Origin: Streptomyces cyaneus
GTDB taxonomy: Bacteria > Actinomycetota > Actinomycetes > Streptomycetales > Streptomycetaceae
Assembly: GCF_004028635.1 (NCBI RefSeq)
Contig: NZ_ML138678.1
Coordinates: forward strand, 62,001 to 126,000
DNA length: 64,000 nucleotides
Direction of reading: 5' to 3'
In this document: piece after piece, positions 8,836-18,622 of the stretch
Layout: each line of letters starts with the position of its first letter
Numbering within the stretch: the first letter of the stretch is position 1
Program-made: the position numbers and the translations under genes
Notes under the pieces: generated by a model
Seen by the model: only the letters and a program-made list of their open reading frames with translations
What the model was told of the DNA's origin: nothing
Databases searched by the model: none

Positions 8836-10701
8836 ATGGACTTCGGCACGCAGGGCCCCGAGGCCCCGGCCGACCTCGCTTGGCTGCGAGGCGTGGACGC
8901 CTACACGATGGGGGCGTATCCGCAGGCGGAGGAGGAGTTCCGTACCGCGGTGCGGATCGATCCCGGGATGGCCGACGGCTGGCTCGGGCTGCACGCGCTG
9001 CGCGTCGACACGACGACCGCGCTGCTGCGGATGTTCCGGCACCGGGAGCGCTTCGGGGAACAGCGCACCCGGCACCGGCGGACGCTCAACTCCTGGTACT
9101 GGCTGGGCTGGTGGGTGCAGCCGGTCCTGGAGAGCCCGCGCGATCTGCTGCTGGCCCACGCCTCGCACTGGCTGGACGGCCGGCACGTCCCTGAGCTGGA
9201 CCGCGCGCTGGCCGGGCTCCCGCCCGTGGACACCGACCACCAGGTCCGCTTCCTGCACGCCTGCCGCGCCTACCTCGTCAAGGACTGGGAGCAGCTAGTC
9301 CGGCACACCGACCCGCTGCTCGACGACCCGCTGCTCGGCATCGAGGCCGGCTTGTTCGGCGGGATGGCGCGGGTACGGCTGGAGACGTACGGGCAGGCCG
9401 AGCCGCTGTTGTCGGCCGCGCTGATGCGCTGCCGCAGCGAGCAGCCGCAGCGCAAGGAGCTGCGGTACTGGCTGGCCCGGGCGCACGAGGGCACGGGCCG
9501 GTCCGCGGCCGCCCTCCCGCTCTACCGTGCCGTGCACCGTGTCGACCCCGCCTTCATGGACACCTCGGCCCGGCTCGCGGCGATCGCCGAGGGCGACGGC
9601 TACGACGACGCCGCCGACCTCGCGGCGATCACGCTCACCGGGGTCGGGCAGGACGTGGTCGAAGGTCCCGACGGGTTCGATCCGCTCTTCGGCATCGAGG
9701 GACGGGACCTGAGGCTGCCGGACCCCGACCTGCCGCCCGCCGGTCCACTGCCGTCGGTGGTCGATCCGGCGGTGCGCGAGAAGACGGCCGTATCGCAGCA
9801 GCCGCTGCCCGCCGGGCCCACCGACCCCGGGTTACTCGAGGAGGCGCTCGCCGAGCTCGAGCGCATGGTGGGGCTGGAGCCCGTCAAACGCCAGGTCAAG
9901 GCGCTGTCCGCCCAGTTGAACATGGCCCGGCTGCGCACCGGGCAGGGCCTGCCGGTGCAGCCGCCCAAACGGCACTTCGTCTTCTCCGGCCCGTCCGGCA
10001 CCGGCAAGACCACGGTCGCCCGCATCCTGGGCCGCGTCTTCTACGCCCTCGGGCTCCTCGGCGGCGACCACCTCGTGGAGGCCCAGCGAGCCGATCTGGT
10101 CGGCGAGTACCTGGGCCAGACGGCCGTGAAGGCCAACGAGCTCATCGACTCCGCGCTCGGCGGTGTCCTGTTCGTGGACGAGGCGTACTCCCTGTCCAAC
10201 TCCGGCTACGGCAAGGGCGACGCCTACGGCGACGAGGCCCTCCAGGTACTGCTGAAGCGGGCCGAGGACAACCGGGACCACCTGGTGGTGATCCTGGCCG
10301 GCTATCCGGAGGGCATGGACCGTCTGCTGGCCGCCAATCCGGGCCTGTCGTCCCGCTTCACGACCCGCGTCGACTTCCCGTCCTACCGGCCCCTCGAACT
10401 CACCTCGATCGGCGAGGTGCTCGCCGGGGACAACGGGGACGTGTGGGACGAGGAGGCACTGGACGAGCTGCGGTCCATCGCCGGGCATGTGGTCGACCAG
10501 GGGTGGATCGACGAGTTGGGCAACGGGCGGTTCCTGCGGACGCTGTACGAGAAGAGCTGCGCGTATCGGGATCTGCGGTTGACGACCTATCCGGGGGCGC
10601 TGACCAGGGACGACTTGTCGACACTCCGGCTGCCGGACCTGATGCAGGCGTACGGGGAAGTGCTGTCGGGCCGGGGGCCGCAGGATCCATCGGCGATGTG
10701 A
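8836..10701 (+). CDS. TPR-AAA+ ATPase of CbbX/SpoVK/EccA type
   Basis: 621 residues from ATG 8836, just after a GGGGG run. The N-terminal half is TPR-like (from AYPQAEEEFRTAVRIDPG onward); the C-terminal half is an AAA+ module. Walker A GPSGTGKT lies at 385-392, Walker B has Asp448-Glu449 in GVLFVDEAYSL, and a sensor/arginine-finger region reads NPGLSSRFTTRVDFP. This architecture matches EccA of ESX/type VII systems and CbbX-like chaperone ATPases, which remodel protein complexes. No ESX genes are nearby, so the partner is unknown. A TTA codon at 9832-9834 (codon 333) makes translation potentially bldA-dependent. Confidence 0.88.
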   Translation: MDFGTQGPEAPADLAWLRGVDAYTMGAYPQAEEEFRTAVRIDPGMADGWLGLHALRVDTTTALLRMFRHRERFGEQRTRHRRTLNSWYWLGWWVQPVLESPRDLLLAHASHWLDGRHVPELDRALAGLPPVDTDHQVRFLHACRAYLVKDWEQLVRHTDPLLDDPLLGIEAGLFGGMARVRLETYGQAEPLLSAALMRCRSEQPQRKELRYWLARAHEGTGRSAAALPLYRAVHRVDPAFMDTSARLAAIAEGDGYDDAADLAAITLTGVGQDVVEGPDGFDPLFGIEGRDLRLPDPDLPPAGPLPSVVDPAVREKTAVSQQPLPAGPTDPGLLEEALAELERMVGLEPVKRQVKALSAQLNMARLRTGQGLPVQPPKRHFVFSGPSGTGKTTVARILGRVFYALGLLGGDHLVEAQRADLVGEYLGQTAVKANELIDSALGGVLFVDEAYSLSNSGYGKGDAYGDEALQVLLKRAEDNRDHLVVILAGYPEGMDRLLAANPGLSSRFTTRVDFPSYRPLELTSIGEVLAGDNGDVWDEEALDELRSIAGHVVDQGWIDELGNGRFLRTLYEKSCAYRDLRLTTYPGALTRDDLSTLRLPDLMQAYGEVLSGRGPQDPSAM

Positions 10702-10785
10702 CGGGCGCCGACCAGCGCTCGGCGCCGTAGCTGCTGCCGGGGGTGGGGGCACTCGCCCGCGCTTGCGGGGTGCGCCGTCCGTGGA

Positions 10786-11800
10786 ACGGGTGCCATCCCA
10801 GCGCCACGACTGCCCGCAGGCTGCGTGGGGATGCAGATGCCGCCAGGTGGGCACGGCCCCGGCGGCACGGCTGCGAGAGGCAGGCGCCACCCTTGCCCAC
10901 CACCCAGCGGCGCGGACGCCCGCAGCTGCCGGGTACGCAGGGGCGGGTCCCGCCAGGTGGGCACCGCCCCCGCAGCATGGCCGGCCACAGGCCGTGCGGG
11001 ATGCCAGGACCGCCGCACGGGTGCCGCCCCAGCCGCAGGACCGCCCGTAAGCGGCGCGGGATACAAGCACGCAAGTAGAGGCCGCCCCGGCGGCACAACT
11101 GCGAGAGGCAGGCGCCACCCTTGCCCACCACCCAGCGGCGCGGACGCCCGCAGCTGCCGGGTACGCAGGGGCGGGTCCCGCCAGGTGGGCACCGCCCCCG
11201 CAGCATGGCCGGCCACAGGCCGTGCGGGATGCCAGGACCGCCGCACGGGTGCCACCCCAACCGCAGGACCGCCCGCAAGCAGCGCGGGATACAAGCACGC
11301 AAGTAGAGGCCGCCCCCGCGGCACAACTGCGAGAGGCAGGCGCCACCCTTGCCCACCACCCAGCGGCGCGGGCACCCGCAGCCGCCGGGTACGCAGGGGC
11401 GGGTCCCGCCAGGTGGGCACCGCCCCCGCAGCATGGCCGGCCACAGGCCGTGCGGGATGCCAGGACCGCCGCACGGGTGCCACCCCAACCGCAGGACCGC
11501 CCGCAAGCAGCGACGGATGCAAGCACACAAGTGGACGCCGCCCCCGCGGCAGGACCGCGAGAGGCAAGCGCCGCCATGGGCCACCACCCGGCGGCGCGGA
11601 CGCCCGCAAGCGCGGGTACGCAGGGGCGGGTGCCGCCGGGTGGGCACCGCCCCCCGCAGCACGGCCCGCCACAGGCCGTGCGGGATGCCAGGACCACCCG
11701 CACGGATGCCACCCCAGCCGCAAGACCGCCCGCAAGCAGCGCGGGATACAAGCACCGCCAGTGGACGCCGCGCCCGCGGCACGACCGGCCGCGGGAACGG
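10786..11800. repeat. 228-bp tandem repeat array, non-coding
   Basis: A GAGAGGCA landmark recurs at 10875, 11103, 11331 and 11559, an exact 228-bp period. Partial units flank it on both sides (the last copy is shifted by about 2 bp near 11761). Copies 2 and 3 are nearly identical; the edge copies have diverged. Within a unit there are about four degenerate subunits of 51-63 bp sharing GTGCGGGAT-CCAGG-type motifs. Because 228 is a multiple of three, long frames open on both strands, but none has a ribosome binding site or recognisable protein. The array fills the space between the AAA+ gene and the convergent CBS gene. Confidence 0.85.
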
Positions 11801-11853
11801 CGTGGCTCAGCCGGCCGTTCTTGCGGCTCCCCAGTCCTCAGGGGCGGTGTCTC

Positions 11854-12942
11854 TCAGCCGGCCAGCGCCCCTTCCGGCTCCCCGCTGCTCACCCGCGGGC
11901 CCGTGACCCGCACCTCCGGCAGCTCCCGGTGCGCCGGGTCCCGTACCTCGCCGACCAGCAGCTCCAGTACGTCCTCCAGCGCGACGAGTCCGAGCACCTT
12001 GCCGGAGGCGTCCGCCACCTGGGCCAGGTGGGTCGCGGCGCGGCGCATCACCGTCAGGGCGTCGTCCAGCGGCAGTTCCGAGCGCAGCGTCGTCATCGGG
12101 TGCCACACCTGCTGCGGCACTGCCCGTTGCGACTCCTCCAGATCCAGTACGTCCTTCACATGCAGGTAGCCCATGAAGGCGCCGTTCTCCGCCGCCACCG
12201 GGAAACGGGAGTACCCCGTGCGGGCGGTGAGCGCGACGATCTGGCCGGGGGTGACCGACGGGCTGACGGTGACGAGGGACTCGCGCTTGAGGAGCACGTC
12301 CGTCACGGGGCGGGAGCCCAGTTCCAGCGCGTCCTCCAAACGTTCCTGCTCCTCGGGGTCGAGCAGGCCGGCCTGGCCGGAGTCCTCGACGAGGCGGTTG
12401 AGCTGTTCGCTGGTGAACACCGCCTCGACCTCGTCCTTCGGCTCGACGCGGAAGAGGCGGAGGATGGCCCGGGCGACCGCGCCGAGGGCCACGGTGATGG
12501 GCCTGCAGAAGCGCGCGAAGTAGACCAGGCCGGGGCTGAGCCACAGCGCGACCTTCTCCGGCGCCGCCATCGCCAGGTTCTTCGGCAGCATCTCGCCGAT
12601 GACCAGGTGGAAGAAGACCACCGCGGCGAGCGCGATGACATAGGTCAGCGGATGGATCAGGCCGTGCGGCAGATGGATCCACTCGAACACCGGCTCCAGC
12701 AGATGCGCCACCGTCGGTTCGGCGACCGCGCCGAGCGTCAGTGAGCACACGGTGATGCCGAACTGGGCCGCCGCCATCATCTGCGGCAGCCGCTCCAGGC
12801 CGTACAGCACCTGGCGGGCCCGTGCCGTGCCCAGCGGTTCGATCTGGCTGCGGCGGACCGAGACGAGAGCGAACTCGGCGCCGACGAAGAAGCCGTTGGC
12901 GAGCACCAGCAGCGCGGCGAAGAGGAGTTGGAGCACGCTCAT
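11854..12942 (-). CDS. CNNM/DUF21-CBS membrane protein (CorC/HlyC-like), second of pair
   Basis: 362 residues. Residues about 1-150 form a CNNM (DUF21) transmembrane domain starting LLFAALLVLANGFFVGAEFALV, with the conserved VIGEMLPKNLA loop. A tandem CBS pair follows (about 205-335), including RESLVTVSPS and the second-motif region ALEDVLELLVGEVRD. Relatives are Mg2+/Co2+ efflux or transport proteins (CNNM, CorC, MpfA). There is no C-terminal CorC/HlyC domain, unlike its partner. The start overlaps the partner's stop by 4 bp (ATGA), so the two are translationally coupled and may form a heterodimer. Confidence 0.92.
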   Translation of the reverse strand: MSVLQLLFAALLVLANGFFVGAEFALVSVRRSQIEPLGTARARQVLYGLERLPQMMAAAQFGITVCSLTLGAVAEPTVAHLLEPVFEWIHLPHGLIHPLTYVIALAAVVFFHLVIGEMLPKNLAMAAPEKVALWLSPGLVYFARFCRPITVALGAVARAILRLFRVEPKDEVEAVFTSEQLNRLVEDSGQAGLLDPEEQERLEDALELGSRPVTDVLLKRESLVTVSPSVTPGQIVALTARTGYSRFPVAAENGAFMGYLHVKDVLDLEESQRAVPQQVWHPMTTLRSELPLDDALTVMRRAATHLAQVADASGKVLGLVALEDVLELLVGEVRDPAHRELPEVRVTGPRVSSGEPEGALAG

Positions 12943-14264
12943 CGGGCGACCTCCACCACGGCGCCGGTCCTGACCAGCCGGACCCGCTCGGCCCGGTAGT
13001 GGCCGACCCGGCGCACCGACAGCCGCCAGCCCGGCAGTTCCGCCTTGTCGCCGACGGCCGGGATACGCCCGAGCAGGTCGGCGACCAGTCCGGCGACGGT
13101 CTCGTACGGGCCCTCGGGCACGTCGAGTCCTATGCGCTGGAGGATGTCGACGCGGCAGCTGCCGTCGGCGTCCCAGGCGGGCCGGCCGTCCTCCGGCGGG
13201 GCCGCGGCGAGTTCGGGCACGTCCTGGCCGTCGTGCTCGTCGCGGACCTCGCCGACGATCTCCTCGACGATGTCCTCCAGCGTGACCACACCGGCCGTGC
13301 CGCCGTACTCGTCGACGACGACGGCGATGGGCTGCTCGCTGCGCAGCTGGGCGAGGAGGGGCTGGACCGGCAGGGTCTCGGGGACGAGCAGCGCCGGTCG
13401 GGCGATGCGGCCGACCGGGGTGCGCAGACGCTCACTCGAACGGATCGCCAGCGCGTCCTTCAGATGGACCATGCCGACGATCTCGTCGATCTTCTCCCGG
13501 TAGACCGGGAAGCGGGACAGGCCCGTGGCGCGGGTCAGGTTGACCACGTCCTCGGCGGTCGCCGACGACTGGAGCGCGCTGACCTTCACGCGCGGCGTCA
13601 TCACGTGCTGCGCGGTGAGCTCGGCGAGCGACAGGGTCCGTACGAAGAGGTCCGCGGTGTCCTGCTCCAGGGCGCCGGCCTGCGCGGAGTGGCGGGCCAG
13701 GGAGACGAGTTCGCCGGGGGTGCGGGCGGAGGCCAGCTCCTCGGCGGGCTCGATGCCCATGGCGCGGACGAGGCGGTTGGCGACGGAGTTCAGCGCGGCG
13801 ATCACCGGGCGGAACAGGCGGGCGAAGACGTGCTGCGGGCCGGCGACGAAGCGCGCGACCTGCATCGGCCGGGACACCGCCCAGTTCTTGGGCACGAGCT
13901 CGCCGATCACCATCTGCACGGCCGAGGCCAGCAGCATGCCGACGACGACGGCCACCCCGGACACCGCGCCCTCGGGAACGCCGATCGCGGTGAACGGGCC
14001 GCCCAGCAGCTCCGCGAGCGCCGGTTCGGCGAGCATGCCGACGACGAGGGAGGTGATGGTGATGCCGAGCTGGGTGCCGGAGAGCTGGAAGGACAGCTCC
14101 TTCAGCGACTCGACGACCCGATGGGCCCGTCGGTCGCCCTCGGCGGCGGCCTTCTCGGCGTCCGTGGCCTCGACCGTGACCAGGCCGAACTCGGCGGCCA
14201 CGAAGAAGCCGTTGGCGAGGATCAGGAGGAACGCGGCTGCCAGAAGCAGCAAGGGGATGCTCAT
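12939..14264 (-). CDS. CNNM/DUF21-CBS-CorC membrane protein, first of pair
   Basis: 441 residues. A CNNM transmembrane domain (LLLAAAFLLILANGFFVAAEF, VIGELVPKNWA) is followed by a CBS pair (HVMTPRVKVSAL, VVVDEYGGTAGVVTLEDIVE) and a C-terminal CorC_HlyC domain (about 345-430, VDILQRIGLDVPEGPYET through GWRLSVRRV). Probable divalent-cation (Mg2+) transport or efflux. Paired paralogues that differ in the C-terminal domain are common in actinobacteria. It is upstream of and overlaps the second gene. A terminator-like hairpin at 14388 separates it from the PH-his-rib block. Confidence 0.92.
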   Translation of the reverse strand: MSIPLLLLAAAFLLILANGFFVAAEFGLVTVEATDAEKAAAEGDRRAHRVVESLKELSFQLSGTQLGITITSLVVGMLAEPALAELLGGPFTAIGVPEGAVSGVAVVVGMLLASAVQMVIGELVPKNWAVSRPMQVARFVAGPQHVFARLFRPVIAALNSVANRLVRAMGIEPAEELASARTPGELVSLARHSAQAGALEQDTADLFVRTLSLAELTAQHVMTPRVKVSALQSSATAEDVVNLTRATGLSRFPVYREKIDEIVGMVHLKDALAIRSSERLRTPVGRIARPALLVPETLPVQPLLAQLRSEQPIAVVVDEYGGTAGVVTLEDIVEEIVGEVRDEHDGQDVPELAAAPPEDGRPAWDADGSCRVDILQRIGLDVPEGPYETVAGLVADLLGRIPAVGDKAELPGWRLSVRRVGHYRAERVRLVRTGAVVEVAR

Positions 14265-14387
14265 GATGCCGCCGCCCCGGTATGTCGGGAGGGGGCGGCG
14301 CAGGTACTACAGGACGATCCGTCCATCGCTGGAGGGAATCACTCCTCGGGTAGCAGGGGGCCTCTGAAGACCGGATGGAACATCAGT

Positions 14388-14415
14388 GGCGGAGGCGCCA
14401 GAAAACGCCTCCGCC
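14388..14415. terminator. Hairpin terminator after PH-domain gene
   Basis: The perfect inverted repeat GGCGGAGGCG/CGCCTCCGCC (14388-14397 and 14406-14415) with an 8-nt loop lies downstream of the PH-domain gene stop. It probably ends the rib-his transcript. The surrounding 14265-14488 spacer holds nothing else clear. Confidence 0.65.
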
Positions 14416-14488
14416 AACAGATTAATCAAGACATGGCGATTTACGGCAGGGTGAACGTCTCGGAGTGAGCCCCGATGGCCCTGACGAG

Positions 14489-14947
14489 TCAGCCCTGATG
14501 ATCCTGGGGGTCCTTGATGGCGCGGGCTTCGGCGAGCGCCCGCAGGGCGCGCGCGTCGGCGATGGCACGCTGTTTGGCGATACCCGGCTGGATGCCGAGC
14601 GCGGGCAGGCTGGTGCCGTCGCTGAGGTTGAGGAACACCCAGGGATCACCCGGGCGGAGGTTCACCTGGAGGATCTCGGCCCACTCCAGACGGCGCCTGC
14701 TCGCGATGTTCACCACGGTGACACCGGAGTCGTCGGCGACGACCTTGACGCGCGCCAGCATGGCCAGCACGCCGAACATGAGCGCGCCGGTGAGGATGAA
14801 GCTGAGGCGTTCGCCCGGGCCGAGCTTCTCCAGCAGCAGCGCGACCGCCGTGATGACGACGAAGATCGCGGTGCCTGCGGTGAGCAGGACGGCCCGGGTG
14901 CGGCCCGGCCGGAACGTGACGGGCAGGGTGGGCAGTTCGGAGGACAT
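14489..14947 (-). CDS. PH-domain membrane protein
   Basis: 152 residues. Two hydrophobic helices (about 20-38 and 50-66) are followed by a bacterial PH-like domain with DDSGVTVVNIASRRRLEWAEI and DPWVFLNLSDGTSLPALG, the pattern of the small PH/DUF2581-type proteins common in Streptomyces. No enzymatic motif. It starts 19 bp after hisG, so it is the last gene of the rib-his transcript. Its function is unknown; the link to histidine synthesis is positional only. Confidence 0.85.
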   Translation of the reverse strand: MSSELPTLPVTFRPGRTRAVLLTAGTAIFVVITAVALLLEKLGPGERLSFILTGALMFGVLAMLARVKVVADDSGVTVVNIASRRRLEWAEILQVNLRPGDPWVFLNLSDGTSLPALGIQPGIAKQRAIADARALRALAEARAIKDPQDHQG

Positions 14948-14966
14948 CGGTGTACGGCCCCTCGGG

Positions 14967-15818
14967 TCAGAGGCGGCAGGCGTGGATGGCCGTCGTGAGG
15001 ATGGCCCGGGCGCCGATGTCGTACAGGTCGTCCATGATCCGCTGGGCCTCCTTGGCCGGAACCATGGCCCGGACGGCGACCCAGCCCTCGTTGTGCAGCG
15101 GGGAGACGGTCGGCGACTCCAGGCCCGGGGTGAGGGCGACGGCCTTCTCGAGCTGCTCGACGCGGCAGTCGTAGTCCATCATCACGTAGGTCCGGGCGAC
15201 CAGGACGCCCTGGAGGCGGCGCAGGAACTGCTGCACCTTGGGCTCCTCGCCGTCCGCGCCGGTGCGGCGGATGACGACGGCCTCGGACTTCATGATCGGG
15301 TCGCCGACGACTTCCAGGCCGGCGTTGCGCAGTGAGGTGCCGGTCTCGACGACGTCCGCGATGACCTGGGCGACACCGAGCTGGATGGCGGTCTCGACGG
15401 CGCCGTCGAGGTGGACGACGGAGGCGTCGATGCCGTGGTCGGCGAGGTGCTTGGCGACGATGCCCTCGTAGGAGGTGGCGACCGTCTTGCCGTTCAGGTC
15501 CGCGAGGTCGTGGCCGACGATGCCCGGCTTGGTGGCGAAGCGGAAGGTGGAGCGGGCGAAGCCCAGCGGCAGGATCTCCTCGGCGTTGGCGCCGGAGTCG
15601 ATCAGCAGGTCACGGCCGGTGATGCCGATGTCGAGCTGCCCGGAGGAGACGTAGATCGCGATGTCGCGGGGGCGGAGGTAGAAGAACTCGACCTCGTTCT
15701 CCGGGTCGACGATCCGCAGTTCCTTGGACTCGCGCCGCTGTTGGTAGCCGGCCTCATGCAGCATCTCCGCCGCAGGGCCGGACAGTGAACCCTTGTTGGG
15801 GACGGCGATGCGCAGCAT
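14967..15818 (-). CDS. hisG: ATP phosphoribosyltransferase, long form
   Basis: First step of histidine synthesis: ATP plus PRPP to phosphoribosyl-ATP. 283 residues, the length of the HisG-long form, which is hexameric and inhibited by histidine. The N-terminal MLRIAVPNKGSLSGPA, GITGRDLL, and the PRPP-binding segment ADVVETGTSLRNAGLEV are present. The last 75 residues or so (ending NEGWVAVRAMVPAKEAQRIM) form the ACT-like regulatory domain. It lies 48 bp after hisE in the same direction. Confidence 0.97.
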   Translation of the reverse strand: MLRIAVPNKGSLSGPAAEMLHEAGYQQRRESKELRIVDPENEVEFFYLRPRDIAIYVSSGQLDIGITGRDLLIDSGANAEEILPLGFARSTFRFATKPGIVGHDLADLNGKTVATSYEGIVAKHLADHGIDASVVHLDGAVETAIQLGVAQVIADVVETGTSLRNAGLEVVGDPIMKSEAVVIRRTGADGEEPKVQQFLRRLQGVLVARTYVMMDYDCRVEQLEKAVALTPGLESPTVSPLHNEGWVAVRAMVPAKEAQRIMDDLYDIGARAILTTAIHACRL

Positions 15819-15866
15819 GAGGTCGGCTTCCTTCGTTCGCTCTTACGGTGTGCGGGTTGCTGGTGC

Positions 15867-16139
15867 TCAGAGGTGGGCGTAGACGTCGTCCAGGGAGATG
15901 CCGCGAGCGACCATCATCACCTGGACGTGGTACAGCAGCTGGGAGATCTCCTCGGCAGCCGCTTCCTTGCCCTCGTACTCGGCGGCCATCCAGACCTCGG
16001 CGGCCTCCTCGACGACCTTCTTGCCGATGGCATGGACGCCCTTGCCGACCAGTTCGGCGGTGCGGGAAGTGGCGGGGTCGCCGTTTGCGGCCTTGTGCTG
16101 GAGCTCGGTGAAGAGCTCCTCGAACGTCTTCTTGGACAT
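15867..16139 (-). CDS. hisE: Phosphoribosyl-ATP pyrophosphatase
   Basis: Second step of histidine synthesis: hydrolysis of PR-ATP to PR-AMP. 90 residues, the normal size of a stand-alone HisE of the MazG-like all-alpha fold. The metal-binding [13 protein letters not shown] helix and the [20 protein letters not shown] motif are intact. ATG 16139 is the family start; an upstream extension to 16163 is not conserved in character. It is 34 bp from ribH and 48 bp from hisG, so it is co-transcribed with both. Confidence 0.97.
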   Translation of the reverse strand: MSKKTFEELFTELQHKAANGDPATSRTAELVGKGVHAIGKKVVEEAAEVWMAAEYEGKEAAAEEISQLLYHVQVMMVARGISLDDVYAHL

Positions 16140-16173
16140 GGTGACGCTCAGCCTATGCCACATACGGGTTTCG

Positions 16174-16659
16174 TCAGCGCCATGGTTCAGATACTGAGCG
16201 GAGCGTGGCTGCCGTGGCCACCGCCGCCGTCACCGCCTCGTGTCCCTTGTCCTCGTTGGAGCCTTCGATGCCCGCCCGGTCCAGGGCCTGTTCCTCGGTG
16301 TCGCAGGTCAGCACGCCGAAGCCGATGGGGACGCCGGTCTCGACCGAGACCTGGGTCAGGCCCTGGGTCACGCCCTGGCAGACGTACTCGAAGTGGGGGG
16401 TGCCGCCGCGGATGACGACGCCGAGGGCCACGATCGCGTCGTAGCCGCGGCCCGCGAGGACCTTGGCGACCACCGGGAGTTCCCAGCTGCCGGGGACCCG
16501 GAGCAGGGTCGGCTCGTCGATCCCCAGGTCGTGCAGGGCGCGCAGCGCGCCGTCCACCAGACCGTCCATCACCTTCTCGTGCCACTGCGCCGCGATGACC
16601 GCGACCCGCAGGTCACCCACATTGCGTACGGACAGCTCCGGTGCGCCCTTGCCGCTCAC
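16174..16659 (-). CDS. ribH: Lumazine synthase (6,7-dimethyl-8-ribityllumazine synthase)
   Basis: Condenses 5-amino-6-ribitylaminouracil with dihydroxybutanone phosphate to lumazine, the step before riboflavin synthase. 161 residues from GTG 16659, with GAGGAG 10 bp upstream. Family motifs: AAQWHEKV near the N-terminus, [32 protein letters not shown] (catalytic His), and [18 protein letters not shown]. It lies 26 bp after ribBA and belongs to the FMN-riboswitch operon. Confidence 0.97.
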   Translation of the reverse strand: MSGKGAPELSVRNVGDLRVAVIAAQWHEKVMDGLVDGALRALHDLGIDEPTLLRVPGSWELPVVAKVLAGRGYDAIVALGVVIRGGTPHFEYVCQGVTQGLTQVSVETGVPIGFGVLTCDTEEQALDRAGIEGSNEDKGHEAVTAAVATAATLRSVSEPWR

Positions 16660-16685
16660 GTTCTCAGGTCTCCTCGGTTGTGCTC

Positions 16686-17984
16686 TTACTGGTTGGTGCA
16701 GGTGGACAGGGAGGCCGCGGGGGCCTTGTCCAGCCAGGGCAGGTCGTGTCCCATCCGGTCCCGCTTGGTGCGCAGGTAGTGGAGGTTGTGTTCGCCCGCC
16801 TGTACAGGCATCGGCTCGCGCTCGGTGACCTTGATGCCGTGCCTCACGAGGGCGTCGCTCTTGTCGGGGTTGTTGGTCATCAGGCGGACGCTCGTCACGC
16901 CGAGGTCGGCCAGGATCTGCGCGCCGGCGCCGTAGTCGCGGGCGTCGGCGGGCAGGCCGAGTTCGAGGTTGGCGTCGAGGGTGTCGCGGCCGCGCTCCTG
17001 GAGTTCGTACGCGCGCAGCTTGGACAGCAGGCCGATGCCGCGTCCCTCGTGTCCGCGCAGGTAGACCACCACTCCCCTGCCCTCGGCCTGGATGCGCTGC
17101 AGGGAGGCGTCCAGCTGGGGGCCGCAGTCGCAGCGCAGGGAGCTGAACACATCGCCGGTGAGGCATTCGGAGTGGACGCGGACCAGGACGTCCTCGCCGT
17201 CGCCGATCTCGCCGTGCACGAGGGCGACGTGCTCGACGCCGTCGACGGTGGAGCGGTAGCCGTACGCCGTGAAGGTGCCGTGGGCGGTGGGGAGCCGGGT
17301 CTCGGCCTCACGGCGGACGGTGGGCTCGGCGGAGCGGCGGTAGGCGATCAGGTCCTCGATGGAGATGATCGTCAGGCCGTGCTTGCGGGCGAACGGGATC
17401 AGCTCGGGCAGCCGCAGCATCTCGCCGTCCTCGCCGGCGATCTCGACGATGGCACCGGCCGGGCGCAGTCCCGCGAGCCGGGCGAGGTCGACGGCGGCCT
17501 CGGTGTGGCCGTTGCGTACGAGGACGCCGCCGGACCTGGCGCGCAGCGGGAAGATGTGGCCGGGGCGAACGAGGTCCGACGGCTGCGCGCTGCCGCTCGC
17601 GAGCAGTTGAAGGGTGGTCGCCCGGTCGGATGCCGAGATGCCCGTGGTCACTCCGTGCTCGGGCGAGGCGTCCACGGAGACCGTGAACGCGGTCTTCATC
17701 GACTCGGTGTTGTCGTCGACCATCTGCGGGAGTCCCAGCCGGTCGAGCTCCTCGGGCTCCATGGGGGCGCAGATCAGGCCGCGGCACTCACTCATCATGA
17801 AGGCGACGATCTCGGGGGTCGCGTGCTCGGCGGCGACGACGAGGTCGCCCTCGTTCTCCCGGTCCTCGTCGTCGACGACCACGACCGGGCGGCCCGCGGC
17901 GATGTCGGCGATGGCCCGCTCGATCGGGTCGAGCGTGAGGTCCTCGAAACCGTCGGTGCTGTACAGGATCGGTGCCGTGGTCAT
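16686..17984 (-). CDS. ribBA: Bifunctional DHBP synthase / GTP cyclohydrolase II
   Basis: 432 residues. The N-terminal RibB domain (about 1-205) makes 3,4-dihydroxy-2-butanone 4-phosphate from ribulose 5-phosphate; its [12 protein letters not shown] acidic loop and the [13 protein letters not shown] motif are present. The C-terminal RibA domain (about 215-415) opens GTP and has the zinc ligands in [17 protein letters not shown] and the arginine-containing [13 protein letters not shown] 17984 overlaps the ribM stop by 4 bp (ATGA), which gives translational coupling. Confidence 0.97.
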   Translation of the reverse strand: MTTAPILYSTDGFEDLTLDPIERAIADIAAGRPVVVVDDEDRENEGDLVVAAEHATPEIVAFMMSECRGLICAPMEPEELDRLGLPQMVDDNTESMKTAFTVSVDASPEHGVTTGISASDRATTLQLLASGSAQPSDLVRPGHIFPLRARSGGVLVRNGHTEAAVDLARLAGLRPAGAIVEIAGEDGEMLRLPELIPFARKHGLTIISIEDLIAYRRSAEPTVRREAETRLPTAHGTFTAYGYRSTVDGVEHVALVHGEIGDGEDVLVRVHSECLTGDVFSSLRCDCGPQLDASLQRIQAEGRGVVVYLRGHEGRGIGLLSKLRAYELQERGRDTLDANLELGLPADARDYGAGAQILADLGVTSVRLMTNNPDKSDALVRHGIKVTEREPMPVQAGEHNLHYLRTKRDRMGHDLPWLDKAPAASLSTCTNQ

Positions 17985-18622
17985 GCCGGCGCTCCTTCCA
18001 GGACGGGCCGCGCGTCCCTGCGGGAGCGCAGCCACCAGTCGCGCATGCCCCACAGGACGAGTGCGCCGTAGATGACGTAGACGAAGCCGGAGAAGGCGTA
18101 GCCGTTGGCGAAGTTGAGGGGCACGCCGACCAGGTCGACGAGCAGCCAGGCGAACCAGAACTCGACCATGCCGCGCGCCTGGGCGTACATGGCGACGATG
18201 GTGCCGACGAATATGTAGGCGTCGGGCCAGGGGTCCCAGGACAGGGTGGGGTACGCCTTGAAGAGCAGCGCCACCGCGACGGTGCCGGCGGCGGCCGCCG
18301 CGACCATCGCCCCGCGCTCGCGCCAGGTGGCGAACCGTACGGCGATGTGGCCGTCCTCCGTCTGGCCCTTGCCGCGCTGCCACTGCCACCAGCCGTACAG
18401 CGCGACGACCATGACGACCGCCTGCTTGCCGGCGCTGCCGGTGAGGTGGCCGAAGAAGGCGCCGAAGAGGATCAGGCCGGCGAGGAACTGCACGGGCCAG
18501 GTCCATATGGAGCGCCGCCAGCCGAGGGCTAGGGCGGCCAGGCCGAAGAGGTTGCCGATCATGTCCGACCAGAGGATGTGCTGGCCGAACAGGACGAAGG
18601 CCTCGGAGTTCAGCGAGTTCAC
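17981..18622 (-). CDS. ribM: Riboflavin transporter of PnuC-like family
   Basis: 213 residues with about seven hydrophobic helices and the PnuC-type signature [21 protein letters not shown] near the C-terminus. PnuC relatives are facilitators for vitamins. In this context, between ribE and ribBA under an FMN riboswitch, it matches RibM of Streptomyces davaonensis and corynebacteria, which imports riboflavin (and roseoflavin) rather than nicotinamide mononucleotide. That substrate assignment is inferred from synteny. GTG 18622 overlaps the ribE stop by 4 bp (GTGA). Confidence 0.9.
   Translation of the reverse strand: MNSLNSEAFVLFGQHILWSDMIGNLFGLAALALGWRRSIWTWPVQFLAGLILFGAFFGHLTGSAGKQAVVMVVALYGWWQWQRGKGQTEDGHIAVRFATWRERGAMVAAAAAGTVAVALLFKAYPTLSWDPWPDAYIFVGTIVAMYAQARGMVEFWFAWLLVDLVGVPLNFANGYAFSGFVYVIYGALVLWGMRDWWLRSRRDARPVLEGAPA

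Noticed and set aside
10786..11800. CRISPR array
   Set aside because: The units are 228 bp with no short identical repeat alternating with unique spacers, and no cas genes are present.
9832..12744. Two 639-codon frames and several others across the 228-bp array
   Set aside because: They are repeats of the array read in frame because 228 is divisible by three. They run antisense into the AAA+ or CBS genes, lack ribosome binding sites and have biased Arg/Ala/Gly/Pro/Cys composition.
17981..18622. Nicotinamide mononucleotide transporter PnuC
   Set aside because: The fold is the same, but the FMN riboswitch and translational coupling to ribE and ribBA point to riboflavin as substrate.
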